Source: Streptomonospora sp. PA3 (GTDB lineage Bacteria; Actinomycetota; Actinomycetes; Streptosporangiales; Streptosporangiaceae). From it: a DNA stretch of 64,000 bases. The notes below the pieces were generated by a model, which was not told the DNA's origin, made no database searches, and saw nothing but the letters and a program-made list of their open reading frames with translations. Of the stretch, positions 17,010-26,034 are shown piece after piece; the first letter of the stretch is position 1, and each line of letters opens with the position of its first letter. Position numbers and translations under genes: made by a program. The stretch spans positions 186,711 through 250,710 of the forward strand of contig NZ_VTZW01000023.1 in NCBI RefSeq assembly GCF_009728995.1, read 5' to 3'.

Positions 17010-17041
17010 ATCAGCCGAGTCTGATATCAATCCAGTTCGAT
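17010..17041. promoter_or_regulatory. Two ArsR-type boxes between arsC and acr3
   Basis: ATCAG-n6-CTGAT (17010-17025, perfect) is followed at once by ATCAA-n6-TCGAT (17026-17041, one mismatch). The five-six-five spacing matches ArsR/SmtB operators. Tandem boxes in a divergent promoter suggest joint control of arsC and acr3. Confidence 0.6.
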
Positions 17042-17093
17042 GTAAGGTGGCCCCGGCCCCCATAGAGCAGAGCCGTCCACAAGGAGGCCCGGC

Positions 17094-18200
17094 ATGGCCC
17101 GATCGGATACGGGCACCGCGGCGCCCGCCACCGCCGAGCAGCGGCGCCTGTCCACGCTGGACCGCTTCCTGCCCGTGTGGATCGGCCTGGCCATGGCCGC
17201 CGGCCTGCTGCTGGGCCGCTGGGTCCCCGGACTGCAAGGCGCACTGGACGCCGTGAAAGCCGGCGGAATCTCGGTGCCGATCGCCATCGGCCTGCTGGTG
17301 ATGATGTACCCGGTGCTGGCCAAGGTGCGCTACGACCGGCTGGAGGCGGTCACCCGCGACACGCGCCTGCTGGCCTCCTCCCTGGTGCTCAACTGGCTTA
17401 TCGGACCGGCGGTGATGTTCGCCCTGGCCTGGATCTTCCTGGCCGACCTTCCCGAGTTCCGCACCGGGCTGATCATCGTCGGACTGGCCCGCTGCATCGC
17501 CATGGTCATCGTCTGGAACGACCTGGCCTGCGGCGACCGCGAGGCCGCGGCCGTGCTGGTCGCCCTCAACTCGCTGTTCCAGGTCCTGGCCTTCGGCCTG
17601 CTCGGCTGGTTCTACCTGGAGGCCCTGCCCGGCTGGATGGGGCTCGACCAGAGCGGTATCGACGTCTCCGCGGCCGAGATCGCCGCGATGGTGCTGGTGT
17701 TCCTCGGCGTCCCGCTGGTCGCCGGCTACCTGACCCGCGCCTTGGGGGAATGTGCCAAGAGCCGCACCTGGTACGAGGAGCGCTTCCTGCCGCGCATTGG
17801 CCCGCTGGCCCTCTACGGCCTGCTGTTCACCGTCGTCGTGCTCTTCGCCCTCCAGGGCGAGGCCATCACCTCCCATACCCTCGGCGTCGCCCGTATCGCC
17901 GTGCCCCTGCTCGTCTACTTCCTGCTGATGTGGGGGCTGTCGATGCTGCTGGGCCGGGCGATCCGGCTGCCCTACGACCGCTCGGCCACCCTGGCCTTCA
18001 CCGCCGCCGGCAACAACTTCGAACTGGCCATCGCCGTGGCCGTGGGGGTCTTCGGGGTCACCTCGGGCCAGGCGCTGGCGGGCGTGGTCGGACCGCTGAT
18101 CGAGGTGCCCGTCCTGGTCGGACTCGTCTACGTCTCCCTGTGGGCGCGCCGCTTCTTCACCGGCTCCCCGACCACCCCGCGGAAACCCGACCGCGCATGA
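17094..18200 (+). CDS. acr3: Arsenite efflux permease Acr3
   Basis: Protein of 368 residues with ten membrane helices of the bile acid/arsenite transporter fold. The fourth helix has LARCIAMVIVWNDLACGD with the essential Cys (134), and a later helix has FTAAGNNFELAIA, both diagnostic of ACR3. It exports arsenite using the proton gradient. Start ATG follows AAGGAGG at ideal spacing. Expression is probably repressed by ArsR at the two boxes just upstream. Confidence 0.93.
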   Translation: MARSDTGTAAPATAEQRRLSTLDRFLPVWIGLAMAAGLLLGRWVPGLQGALDAVKAGGISVPIAIGLLVMMYPVLAKVRYDRLEAVTRDTRLLASSLVLNWLIGPAVMFALAWIFLADLPEFRTGLIIVGLARCIAMVIVWNDLACGDREAAAVLVALNSLFQVLAFGLLGWFYLEALPGWMGLDQSGIDVSAAEIAAMVLVFLGVPLVAGYLTRALGECAKSRTWYEERFLPRIGPLALYGLLFTVVVLFALQGEAITSHTLGVARIAVPLLVYFLLMWGLSMLLGRAIRLPYDRSATLAFTAAGNNFELAIAVAVGVFGVTSGQALAGVVGPLIEVPVLVGLVYVSLWARRFFTGSPTTPRKPDRA

Positions 18201-18236
18201 CGCTCTGGCGTCCCGCGGCAGCCGCCCGCGGTCGAC

Positions 18237-18602
18237 TCAGCAGCAGTAGCGCAAGTAGGTGCGGAGGTCGTCCAGCGCCGCCAGGCTGCGCTCGCGGTCG
18301 GAGCGGTAGAGCACGATCTTGCCCTCGCGGCGAGAGGCGAGGATGCCGCCCCTGCGCAGCAGGGCGAGCTGCTGGGACGCGGTGGACTGGCCGATGCCGA
18401 TCCGCTCGGCGACCTCCCCGACCGACAGCTCCGCCCCCTGGGCGAAGAGCAGCATGATGCGCTGGCGGGTCGGACTGGCCAGGGCCTTGAGGAAGTCGTG
18501 CGTGGCCTCGCTGAGTTCGGCGGAGCCCTCTGCCCCGCATGCCGCATCCGATGCCAAACCCTCGCAGCCCTGCACGCCTGCCGACTCGCTCATGTCCCCC
18601 AT
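18237..18602 (-). CDS. arsR: ArsR-family metalloid repressor 2
   Basis: Protein of 121 residues. The winged helix reads IGIGQSTASQQLALLRRGGIL with wing SRREGKIVLYRS. Unlike repressor 1 it has no CxC in the helix before the recognition helix. Cysteines are instead at 13 and 22 and as a closing pair CC (120-121), so the sensing site must be built differently. It diverges from arsO across a 51-base gap holding inverted repeats, and most likely controls arsO and itself. Confidence 0.82.
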   Translation of the reverse strand: MGDMSESAGVQGCEGLASDAACGAEGSAELSEATHDFLKALASPTRQRIMLLFAQGAELSVGEVAERIGIGQSTASQQLALLRRGGILASRREGKIVLYRSDRERSLAALDDLRTYLRYCC

Positions 18603-18615
18603 GATTCCAGATCGT

Positions 18616-18645
18616 CATATCGTCATTTCACGATTTTACGATATG
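18616..18645. promoter_or_regulatory. Operator between arsR2 and arsO
   Basis: CATATCGT (18616-18623) and ACGATATG (18638-18645) are perfect reverse complements. Nested within is ATCGT-n6-ACGAT (18619-18634) with the five-six-five ArsR spacing. The right arm overlaps TATGAT (18642-18647), which sits exactly at -12 to -7 from the arsO ATG. Confidence 0.6.
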
Positions 18646-18653
18646 ATGGACTC

Positions 18654-19733
18654 ATGAACCTGCACGACGACACGGTGATCATCGTCGGCGGCGGCCAGTC
18701 CGGACTTGCCGCCGCCCGCGCGGCCCGCGACGCCGGCCTGCACCCCCTCGTCCTGGAAGCCCAAGAGCGCCCCACCGGCTCCTGGCCGCACTACTACGAC
18801 AGCCTCACCCTCTTCTCCCCCGCCCGCCACAGCGCGATGCCCGGCGCGCCCTTCCCCGGCAGCCCCGACCGCTACCCGCACCGCGACGACGTGAGCGCCT
18901 ACCTGGAGCGCTACGCCGCAGGCCTCGACGTGGAGATCCGCACCGGCACCCGGGTGGAGGCGATCGAAGCCGACGGCGCCCGATTCGCTGTACACACCGC
19001 CGACGGCCGCACCCTGAGCGCAGCCGGCCTCATCGCGGCCAGCGGCTCCTTCGCCAACCCCCACCTGCCGGTACTGCCCGGGCAAGAGGGCTTCACCGGC
19101 GAACTACTGCACGCGGCCCGGTACCGCACCCCCGAGCCATACGCCGGCAAGCGCGTCGTCGTGGTCGGCGGCGGCAACTCCGCGGTCCAGATCGGCTACG
19201 AACTGGCCGCGACCGCGTCGGCGACCCTGGCCACCCGCGCCCCCATCCGCTTCCTCCAGCAACGCCGCAACGGCCGCGACCTGCACGACTGGCTGGTGAC
19301 CACCGGCTTCGACCACCTGCCTCCCGAGTGGCTCATCCACTACGTCGGCGGCACGCTCGTCATGGAGACCGGCGACTACGAAAACGCGTTGCGCTCAGGC
19401 CGCCTGGACCGGCGGGAGATGTTCACCGCCTTCGACGGCGAGGCCGTCGTGTGGGCCGACGGCCGACGCGAACCCGTTGACGCCGTCATCTTCGCCACCG
19501 GCTACCGGCCCGACCTCGGCTACCTGCGTCCCCTGGGCGCCCTCGGCCCCGACGGCGCGCCCCGCCACACCGGCGGCCTCTCGGCCACCCACCCCGGACT
19601 GGCCTACGTCGGTCTGGAGTTCCAGCGCTCCTTCTCCTCCAACACCCTGCGCGGCGTCCACCGCGACGCCGCGCACATCATCGCGCCGCTGGCCGCCCAC
19701 GTACGCAAAGCCCCGGCCGCGGCCGGGCTCTGA
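18654..19733 (+). CDS. arsO: Flavin monooxygenase of the ars island (ArsO-like)
   Basis: Protein of 359 residues. It has an FAD motif VIIVGGGQSGLAAARAARDAG, a second dinucleotide motif VVVVGGGNSAVQIGYEL for NADPH, and an ATGYRPD motif near the end, so it belongs to the CzcO/flavin-containing monooxygenase group. ArsO proteins are frequent in actinomycete arsenic clusters, but their substrate is not firmly known. There is no ribosome site; the ATG lies seven bases after TATGAT, which suggests a leaderless mRNA. It faces arsR2 and is the last gene of the island. Confidence 0.82.
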   Translation: MNLHDDTVIIVGGGQSGLAAARAARDAGLHPLVLEAQERPTGSWPHYYDSLTLFSPARHSAMPGAPFPGSPDRYPHRDDVSAYLERYAAGLDVEIRTGTRVEAIEADGARFAVHTADGRTLSAAGLIAASGSFANPHLPVLPGQEGFTGELLHAARYRTPEPYAGKRVVVVGGGNSAVQIGYELAATASATLATRAPIRFLQQRRNGRDLHDWLVTTGFDHLPPEWLIHYVGGTLVMETGDYENALRSGRLDRREMFTAFDGEAVVWADGRREPVDAVIFATGYRPDLGYLRPLGALGPDGAPRHTGGLSATHPGLAYVGLEFQRSFSSNTLRGVHRDAAHIIAPLAAHVRKAPAAAGL

Positions 19734-19962
19734 CCCCGCACCACCGAGCGGCTCCATCCGCCCGCGAATCCCCACCGGGCGGCGGTCCACGCGACCACAG
19801 CACGGGCACGCTCCCGCCCCTCGGGCAAGGCCGTGGTCAACAGGTGAACGTCGCGGGCGAGACGACCGCGGCGCCCTCCCCTGATCACCTCCCGTCCGCG
19901 ATGCCGCACAGGACCAACGCCATCCGGCCATCGGCGACGATGGGAGGATGGCGGAGTTCTCC

Positions 19963-20682
19963 ATGCCCGGCGGTTCCCGGAGCGGGGTCGTCCGCATCGG
20001 CTGCGCGGTGCATCGTCCGCCCACGGCGCGCAGCGGCTTCGTCCGCGCGCTTCTGGAGCTGTTCGAGGACGCGGGGTGGGACGGCGCTCCCCGGTTCCTG
20101 GGGACCGACGCCCGGGGGCGTGACGTGCTGAGCTTCATCCCCGGCCATGTGGCGTGGGAGCCGGTGCAGCCGGCCGCGGTGGCCTCCGACGCGAGCCTGG
20201 TGCGCGCGGCGGCTCTGGTTCGGGAGTTCCACGACCTGACGTCGGGATCCGCACTGGCCGGCGATGGGGAGGTCGTCTGCCACAACGATCTCGCGCCGAA
20301 GAACACCGTGTACCGCGACATGGGAGCGGGCTTGCGGCCCGCGGCCTTCATCGACTGGGATCTGGCCGCCCCCGGACGCAGGATCGACGACCTGGCGCAC
20401 GTGTGCTGGCAGTTCCTCCGGCTGGGACCGGCCCTCGCCGATGTCGGCGATGCGGCGCGCCGTATCGGCGTGGTCTGCCACGCCTATGGGCACGCCGACC
20501 GGTCGGATGTGGTGGACAGGATCCTGTGGTGGCAGGAGCGGTGCCGTCGCGGCATCGAGGCCGGTGCTGCCGCAGGCGATCCCGCCATGGTCCGGCTGCG
20601 TGCTTCGGGTGCCGTGCGCGAGGTGCGGCTTTCCCAAGAATGGGTGGAGGCGCACCGGCACCGCCTGGCCTCGCGGGCGTGA
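19963..20682 (+). CDS. Aminoglycoside/choline-kinase-like phosphotransferase
   Basis: Protein of 239 residues. The kinase catalytic loop is VCHNDLAPKNTVY (His-x-Asp with Asn) and the metal-binding motif is FIDWDLAAPG, as in the APH family that phosphorylates small alcohols, antibiotics or choline-like compounds. The N-lobe is short and poorly conserved, typical of the many uncharacterised actinomycete members. The start chosen has GGAG six bases before; an ATG five codons upstream is also in frame but directly abuts its own GGGAGG. Resistance function should not be assumed. Confidence 0.75.
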   Translation: MPGGSRSGVVRIGCAVHRPPTARSGFVRALLELFEDAGWDGAPRFLGTDARGRDVLSFIPGHVAWEPVQPAAVASDASLVRAAALVREFHDLTSGSALAGDGEVVCHNDLAPKNTVYRDMGAGLRPAAFIDWDLAAPGRRIDDLAHVCWQFLRLGPALADVGDAARRIGVVCHAYGHADRSDVVDRILWWQERCRRGIEAGAAAGDPAMVRLRASGAVREVRLSQEWVEAHRHRLASRA

Positions 20683-20699
20683 GGGGCGGGAACCGCCCC
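20683..20699. terminator. Short GC hairpin
   Basis: GGGGCGG and CCGCCCC pair across a three-base loop immediately after the kinase stop, between two convergent genes. Confidence 0.5.
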
Positions 20700-20794
20700 G
20701 GACCGCGCGGGCTCCGCCGCCATCGCCGATCGGCGCCGAAGCCGGGCGCGGCGGGTGCTCAGGAGGAGTCCGACCGCGTTCCCCGCGGGCGGCC

Positions 20795-21817
20795 TTACGG
20801 CTTTCCCAGCGTGCTCTCCCTACGCACGAGGGCGAAGCCCGGCCGGATGTGGCGCGGTGCGGCGTGCTTCGCCTCGTCGTCGCCGTCCAGGCGGTCGATG
20901 AGGGCGTCGACCGCGGCCTGGGCGATGGCCTGCTTGTGGGGGGCGATCGTGGTCAGGGAGGCCGAGCAGTAGCGGCCGTCCTCGATGTCGTCGAAGCCGG
21001 CCACGGCCACGTGCTCGGGTACGCGCAGGCCCCGTTCACTCAGCGCGCGCATGGCGCCGATGGCGACCAGGTCGTTGTAGCAGAACACGGCGTCGGGCGA
21101 GGCGCCGGAGTCCAGCAGGCGGGCCATGGCCTGGGCGCCGTCCTCGCGGGCGTAGCCGTCGGTGGTGGCGACCAGCGCGTCGCCGTGCGGGAGGCCGGCC
21201 TCGGCCAGGACCTCGCGCCAGCCGCGCAGCCGCAGGTGGGCGGTCTGGCGGGCGCGCCCGTGGCGGGCGCCGAGGAAGGCGATGCGGCGCCGGCCGAGGT
21301 CGATGAGGTGCCGGGTGGCCGTGCGGGCGGCCGCGACGTTGTCGATGGCGATGTGGTCGTAGGGCGCCTCGTACTCCCGCTCGCCCAGCAGCACCAGGGG
21401 CGCGTCGTGGCCGCGGGCGAGCAGGTCCTCGTTCTCCAGCTCGATCGGGCTGAGGATGAGCCCGTCGATCAGCCGCGCCCGGAAGCCCTGTGCGAAGAGG
21501 ACCTCCTGGTCGCGCCGGCCGTTGGTGTGGTCGAGCAGCACGATGTAGTCCAGGCCGGCGGCGTAGCTGATCACGGCGTCGGCGAGTTCGGCGAAGTAGG
21601 GGTTGCCCAGCTCGGGCAGGGCGAGCGCGATGATCCCGGTGCGGCCCTTGCGCAGGTGGCGCGCCGTGAGGTTGGGCCGGTAGCCCAGCTCGTCGATGAC
21701 CTGCTGCACCCGCTGCCGGGTCGCCGGAGTGACGTGCCGGTAGCCGTTGACCACGTTCGACACGGTTTTGACCGACACGCCCGCCCGCGCGGCGACGTCC
21801 TTCAGGCTGATGACCAC
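20795..21817 (-). CDS. LacI-family sugar-responsive repressor
   Basis: Protein of 340 residues. The first 25 residues form the LacI helix-turn-helix (LKDVAARAGVSVKTVSNVVNG), followed by the hinge helix motif (LRKGRTGIIALALPELGNPYF) and a periplasmic-binding-protein-like sugar domain. GTG start with GGAAGGGGG upstream. It diverges from the GH2/arabinose-domain gene and the furanose importer, and two near-palindromic boxes lie in between, so it probably represses this locus until arabinose- or galactofuranose-type sugars arrive. Confidence 0.9.
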   Translation of the reverse strand: MVISLKDVAARAGVSVKTVSNVVNGYRHVTPATRQRVQQVIDELGYRPNLTARHLRKGRTGIIALALPELGNPYFAELADAVISYAAGLDYIVLLDHTNGRRDQEVLFAQGFRARLIDGLILSPIELENEDLLARGHDAPLVLLGEREYEAPYDHIAIDNVAAARTATRHLIDLGRRRIAFLGARHGRARQTAHLRLRGWREVLAEAGLPHGDALVATTDGYAREDGAQAMARLLDSGASPDAVFCYNDLVAIGAMRALSERGLRVPEHVAVAGFDDIEDGRYCSASLTTIAPHKQAIAQAAVDALIDRLDGDDEAKHAAPRHIRPGFALVRRESTLGKP

Positions 21818-21984
21818 AGCGCCCCCTTCCGCACGTGCGCCCTGCTCGGCTCGCGTCCGCGCCGTCCGGCTCCGAGCCTACGGAGGGACGTCCGGCGCGG
21901 TGCCGGATGAAGGCGCATGCCGACGCACGGGCCGACCGGGTCCTTCGGCGTGGTCGGGGTGCCCGGCCCGGAGTCGAGCTGTCT

Positions 21985-22000
21985 TTTACATCGTTATACA
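21985..22000. promoter_or_regulatory. Candidate LacI operator, site 1
   Basis: TTTACATCGTTATACA matches the ideal palindrome TTTACAACGTTGTAAA at 13 of 16 positions, with the central CG typical of the family. It is in the divergent promoter region on the repressor side. Confidence 0.55.
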
Positions 22001-22146
22001 GCATCGGCGGCCGACCACACAGGGGTTCTGCTCACGGGAAGTCCGCGATGCACGGCATTGCAGTGCGTCGACCGAGAACGCCGGGGATCCCGATCCGGGG
22101 TCTGGACAGCCGGGTGTGACTGTGCTCTCATCTTGAGATAGCTGGA

Positions 22147-22162
22147 TTTCCCACGTTGTAAA
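22147..22162. promoter_or_regulatory. Candidate LacI operator, site 2
   Basis: TTTCCCACGTTGTAAA matches the same ideal palindrome at 14 of 16 positions. It lies 68 bases before the GH2 start, and its first base is 162 bases from that of site 1, a spacing that would allow looping. Confidence 0.55.
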
Positions 22163-22230
22163 AACGCGGGATCCGTCGGCGGTCCGTGACGCAGGCCGCT
22201 CGGCACATCTCCCATAACCGGAGGCTTCGG

Positions 22231-24561
22231 ATGAGACGCTTCCTGCCCGATCCCGACTCCCCATCCGCCAACTCCGCCCCCTCCCCCCGACGCCGTTCCC
22301 TGCCGGCCGTGCTGGCGACGGCCGCGACCGCACTCGTCCTGCCCCTCACGGCCGCCTCCCCCGCGCAGGCCGCCGAGTGGACCCCGCTGGAGCCCCCGCT
22401 GACCACCCCCTGGACCGACGACGTAGCACCGGACAACGCGCTGCCCGAGTACCCGCGCCCGCAGATGAAGCGGGACGAGTGGCGCAACCTCAACGGCGAA
22501 TGGCAGTGGGCCCCGGCCGAGAAGGGCGAGGCGCCGCCCTTCGGCCAGACCCTCGGCCGCCGCATCCTCGTCCCCTACCCCGTGGAGTCCGCGCTCTCGG
22601 GGATCGGCGAGGACACCGACCGGATGTGGTACCGCCGCACCTTCACCGTCCCCGACTCGTGGGGCGACCGGCACGTCAAGATCAACTTCGACGCCGTGGA
22701 CTGGCGGGCCGACGTCTGGGTGAACGGCACCAAGGTGGGCGACCACCGCGGCGGCTACGACCGGTTCTCCCTGGACGTCACCGACGCGCTGCGCGACGGC
22801 GAGAACGAGATCATCGTCGGCGTACACGACCCCACCGACGCCGGGCAGCAGCCGGTGGGCAAGCAGCGCGACAACCCCGGCGGCATCTTCTACACCTCTT
22901 ACTCCGGCATCTGGCAGACGGTGTGGATGGAGCCGGTCCGCCCCGCGCACACCACCCGCGTCGACCTCACCCCCGACCTGGAGGACGAGACGCTGAAGGC
23001 CGTGGTCCACGCCGCCCGCGCCGGCGGCGCCACCGCCGAGGTCACCGTCCGCGACGGTGGCACCGTGGTCGGCCGGGCCCGCGGCGAACCGGGCTCCGCG
23101 ATCGAGGTGCCGGTGCCCGACCCGCACCTGTGGTCCCCCGCCGACCCCTTCCTCTACGACGTGGAGGTCACCCTCAAGCGCGGCGGCAAGGTGTGGGACC
23201 GGGTCGAGAGCTACGCGGGCATGCGCTCCATCGGCACCGAGATGGTCGACGGCGTGCTGCGCCCGGTCCTCAACGGCGAGTACGTCTTCCAGATGGGCCC
23301 GCTGGACCAGGGCTACTGGCCCGACGGCATCTCCACCGCACCCACCGACGAGGCACTGAAGTTCGACATCCAGGCGGCCAAGGACCTGGGCTTCAACACG
23401 ATCCGCAAGCACGTCAAGGTCGAGCCCGACCGCTGGTACTACTGGGCCGACCGCCTGGGCATGCTGGTCTGGCAGGACATGCCCTCCATGGACGGCCCTC
23501 CCGGCCAGGCGGCGCAGGACCGGTTCGAGCACGAGCTGCGCGAGATGGTCGACCAGCACCGCAGCTTCCCCTCCATCACGCACTGGATCCCCTTCAACGA
23601 GGGCTGGGGCCAGTACGACGGGGCCCGCATCACCGCGGAGGTCGAGCGGATGGACCCCTCGCGGCTGGTCACCGGCGCCTCGGGCTGGCACGACACCGGC
23701 AACGGCGACGTCATCGACTCCCACATCTACGTCGGCCCGGGCGACCCGGATCCCGCCACCGACTCCCGGATCGCGGTCCTCGGCGAGTACGGCGGCCTGG
23801 GACTGCGGGTCGACGGCCACGAATGGAGCCCCGGCAACGGGTTCGGCTACGAGATGGTCTCCGACAGCGAGGCGCTGACCACGCGCTACGAGGGCCTCAC
23901 GGCGGGTGTGCAGCGGCTGGAGCGCACCAACGGCATCTCCGCCGCCATCTACACCGAGATCACCGACGTCGAGAACGAGCTCAACGGCCTGTGGACCTAT
24001 GACCGCCGGCGGCTCAAGGTCGACGCCGCCCGGGTGCGCGCCGCCCACGCGGACCTGATCGCCGGGCGGCCGGTCGGCGGCACGGCCGAGCTTCCGGTCG
24101 GCGAGCTGCACTCGCTGCGGGTCACCACACCCGGGCACGAGGACCGCTACATCCGCCACCGGGACGCGCTCGGATTCACCGAGGTGGTCGGCGAGGACAG
24201 CCCGGACGTGCTCAAGAAGGACGCGACCTGGCGCATCGTGCCCGGCCTGGCCGACGAGCGGTGCTACTCCCTCGAGTCGCTCAACTACCCCGACGAGTAC
24301 CTGCGCCACCGCGAGTCCCGCGTGCGGCGCGAGGCACCCGACGGCTCCGAGCTGTTCCGCGAGGACGCCACCTGGTGCGCGGTGCCCGGCCTGTCCGGGT
24401 CCGGGGTGTCGCTGCGCTCCTACAACTTCCCCGACCAGTACCTGCGCCACTACGACTCCGAACTCTGGCTCGCCGGCATGGGCGGCCCGGAGCCCTACGA
24501 GACCTCGCACCTGTTCAAGCAGGACGTGTCCTGGGCGATCGAGGATCCCTGGGCGCAGTGA
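22231..24561 (+). CDS. Secreted GH2 glycosidase with C-terminal arabinose-binding domain
   Basis: Protein of 776 residues. A basic N-terminus and hydrophobic stretch ending SPAQAAEW form a signal peptide. The GH2 parts follow: jelly-roll (MWYRRTFTVPDSWGD), immunoglobulin-like domain, and TIM barrel. The acid/base Glu is in HWIPFNEGWG (about 457) and the nucleophile in LGEYGG (about 519). From about 640 to the end repeated YIRHRD, YLRHRE, YLRHYD motifs, with LKKDATWRIVPGL and similar strands, mark an AbfB (CBM42) domain that binds arabinofuranose side chains. The enzyme probably attacks arabinose-decorated polysaccharide; exact bond unknown. The ATG has GGAGG at six bases; a start 15 codons upstream lacks one. 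Confidence 0.85.
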   Translation: MRRFLPDPDSPSANSAPSPRRRSLPAVLATAATALVLPLTAASPAQAAEWTPLEPPLTTPWTDDVAPDNALPEYPRPQMKRDEWRNLNGEWQWAPAEKGEAPPFGQTLGRRILVPYPVESALSGIGEDTDRMWYRRTFTVPDSWGDRHVKINFDAVDWRADVWVNGTKVGDHRGGYDRFSLDVTDALRDGENEIIVGVHDPTDAGQQPVGKQRDNPGGIFYTSYSGIWQTVWMEPVRPAHTTRVDLTPDLEDETLKAVVHAARAGGATAEVTVRDGGTVVGRARGEPGSAIEVPVPDPHLWSPADPFLYDVEVTLKRGGKVWDRVESYAGMRSIGTEMVDGVLRPVLNGEYVFQMGPLDQGYWPDGISTAPTDEALKFDIQAAKDLGFNTIRKHVKVEPDRWYYWADRLGMLVWQDMPSMDGPPGQAAQDRFEHELREMVDQHRSFPSITHWIPFNEGWGQYDGARITAEVERMDPSRLVTGASGWHDTGNGDVIDSHIYVGPGDPDPATDSRIAVLGEYGGLGLRVDGHEWSPGNGFGYEMVSDSEALTTRYEGLTAGVQRLERTNGISAAIYTEITDVENELNGLWTYDRRRLKVDAARVRAAHADLIAGRPVGGTAELPVGELHSLRVTTPGHEDRYIRHRDALGFTEVVGEDSPDVLKKDATWRIVPGLADERCYSLESLNYPDEYLRHRESRVRREAPDGSELFREDATWCAVPGLSGSGVSLRSYNFPDQYLRHYDSELWLAGMGGPEPYETSHLFKQDVSWAIEDPWAQ

Positions 24562-24600
24562 CCGCAGCGGGGCCGGCCCGATCCGCCTCCGGCCCCGCCC

Positions 24601-24633
24601 GGTGCCCGCGGGGCGGCGCGCCCCGCGGGCACC
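24601..24633 (+). terminator. Perfect 14-bp hairpin after the GH2 gene
   Basis: GGTGCCCGCGGGGC pairs fully with GCCCCGCGGGCACC over a five-base loop. It should separate the GH2 transcript from the importer genes. The rest of the 324-base gap to 24,885 shows no gene. Confidence 0.7.
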
Positions 24634-24885
24634 GCACCACCGGCACCACCCGCGCGGCACGGACCTCGGTCGGCCCGCCTGCGCGGCCGCGTCCGGCCCG
24701 CGCCGCCCCGGGCACGCCCGGCGGATCCGGCGCGCTCGCCCCCTACCCTCCGCGACCCGTCCCTGTCCCCCTCGGCTCCCGCCGAGGCCGATCCCCTGTT
24801 CGGACCACCGGCGGCCCCTCGGCGAGCACGCGCACCGCGCGGCCTCGCGATCGGCCCGCACATCCTTCTCTGGTGGAGGCTGAAA

Positions 24886-25995
24886 ATGGCAACCGTTCCC
24901 TTCGACCGCGCCGGGCGCTCCCCCCGCCGCACGGCAACGGTCTTCACCGCACTCGCCTGCACGGCGCTGACACTGCTCGCGACCTCCTGCGCGCGCGGCG
25001 AGGACGAGGCCGGCGGCGGCCAGACCGCGGGTGGCGGCCAGGCCCGGGCCCAGGAGCTCGACGACGCCGCGGGCAGCGACCAGACCTGCAACATCGAGCA
25101 GTTCGGCATGGAAAAGTTCGACCTCAAGGACATGACGGTGGGCTTCTCCCAGTCGGAGGCGGAGTCCAACCCGTTCCGCATCACCGAGACCGCCTCCATC
25201 AAGAGCGAGGCGGAAAAGCGCGGCGTCGAACTGATCACCGCCAACGCCCAGTCCGACTTCGCCCAGCAGATCAGCGACGTGCAGGGGCTGATGTCGCAGG
25301 GCGCCGAACTGCTGATCGTCGCCCCGCTCAACTCCGACGGCTGGGAGCCGGTGCTGGCCGAAGCCGAGCGCAAGCAGATCCCGATCGTCACCATCGACCG
25401 GGAGATCAACGGCAACCCCTGCGAGGACTACGTCACCTTCATCGGCTCCGACTTCGTCGAGCAGGGGCGGCGCGCGGCCGACCGGATGATCGAGGCGCTC
25501 GGCGGCGAGGGCGAGGTCGCCATCCTGCTGGGTACCGCGGGCAACAACGTCACCACCGAGCGCACCGAGGGCTTCAAGGAGCGCATCGAGGAGAAGGCGC
25601 CCGGCATCGAGGTCGTGTTCGAGCAGACGGGCGAGTTCACCCGCGAAGGCGGCCAGTCGGTGACCGAGCAGCTCATCCAGTCCAACCCGGAGATCGACGG
25701 CGTCTACGCCGAGAACGACGAGATGGGTATCGGCGCCGTCACCGCGCTGCGCGGGGCCGGCAAGCAGCCGGGCGACGTGAAGATCGTCACCGTGGACGGC
25801 ACCGAGGCGGCCGTGCAGGGCATCATCGACGGCTGGATCTACGCGGTCATCGAGTCCAACCCCCGCTTCGGCCCACTGGCCTTCGACGCCCACGAGTCCT
25901 TCGGCAAGGGCGAGGACGTCCCGGTCGAGCTGATCATCTCCGACCGGGAGTACACCCGGGACAACGCCGAGGAGGAGCTGTCCAATGCCTACTAG
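24886..25995 (+). CDS. ytfQ: Furanose-binding lipoprotein of an ABC importer (YtfQ-like)
   Basis: Protein of 369 residues. Signal peptide with lipobox LATSC, an Ala/Gly/Gln linker, then a type I sugar-binding fold. MTVGFSQSEAESNPFR, IVAPLNSDGWEPVL and VYAENDEMGIGA resemble E. coli YtfQ, which binds galactofuranose; related proteins bind arabinofuranose. GGAGG precedes the ATG. It is first in a four-gene importer set following an arabinose-binding hydrolase, so an arabinose or galactose furanose ligand is likely. Confidence 0.85.
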   Translation: MATVPFDRAGRSPRRTATVFTALACTALTLLATSCARGEDEAGGGQTAGGGQARAQELDDAAGSDQTCNIEQFGMEKFDLKDMTVGFSQSEAESNPFRITETASIKSEAEKRGVELITANAQSDFAQQISDVQGLMSQGAELLIVAPLNSDGWEPVLAEAERKQIPIVTIDREINGNPCEDYVTFIGSDFVEQGRRAADRMIEALGGEGEVAILLGTAGNNVTTERTEGFKERIEEKAPGIEVVFEQTGEFTREGGQSVTEQLIQSNPEIDGVYAENDEMGIGAVTALRGAGKQPGDVKIVTVDGTEAAVQGIIDGWIYAVIESNPRFGPLAFDAHESFGKGEDVPVELIISDREYTRDNAEEELSNAY

Positions 25996-26034
25996 GCGCG
26001 CAGGCGGCCCGCCGGCTCCCCGCGGGAGGCCGCG

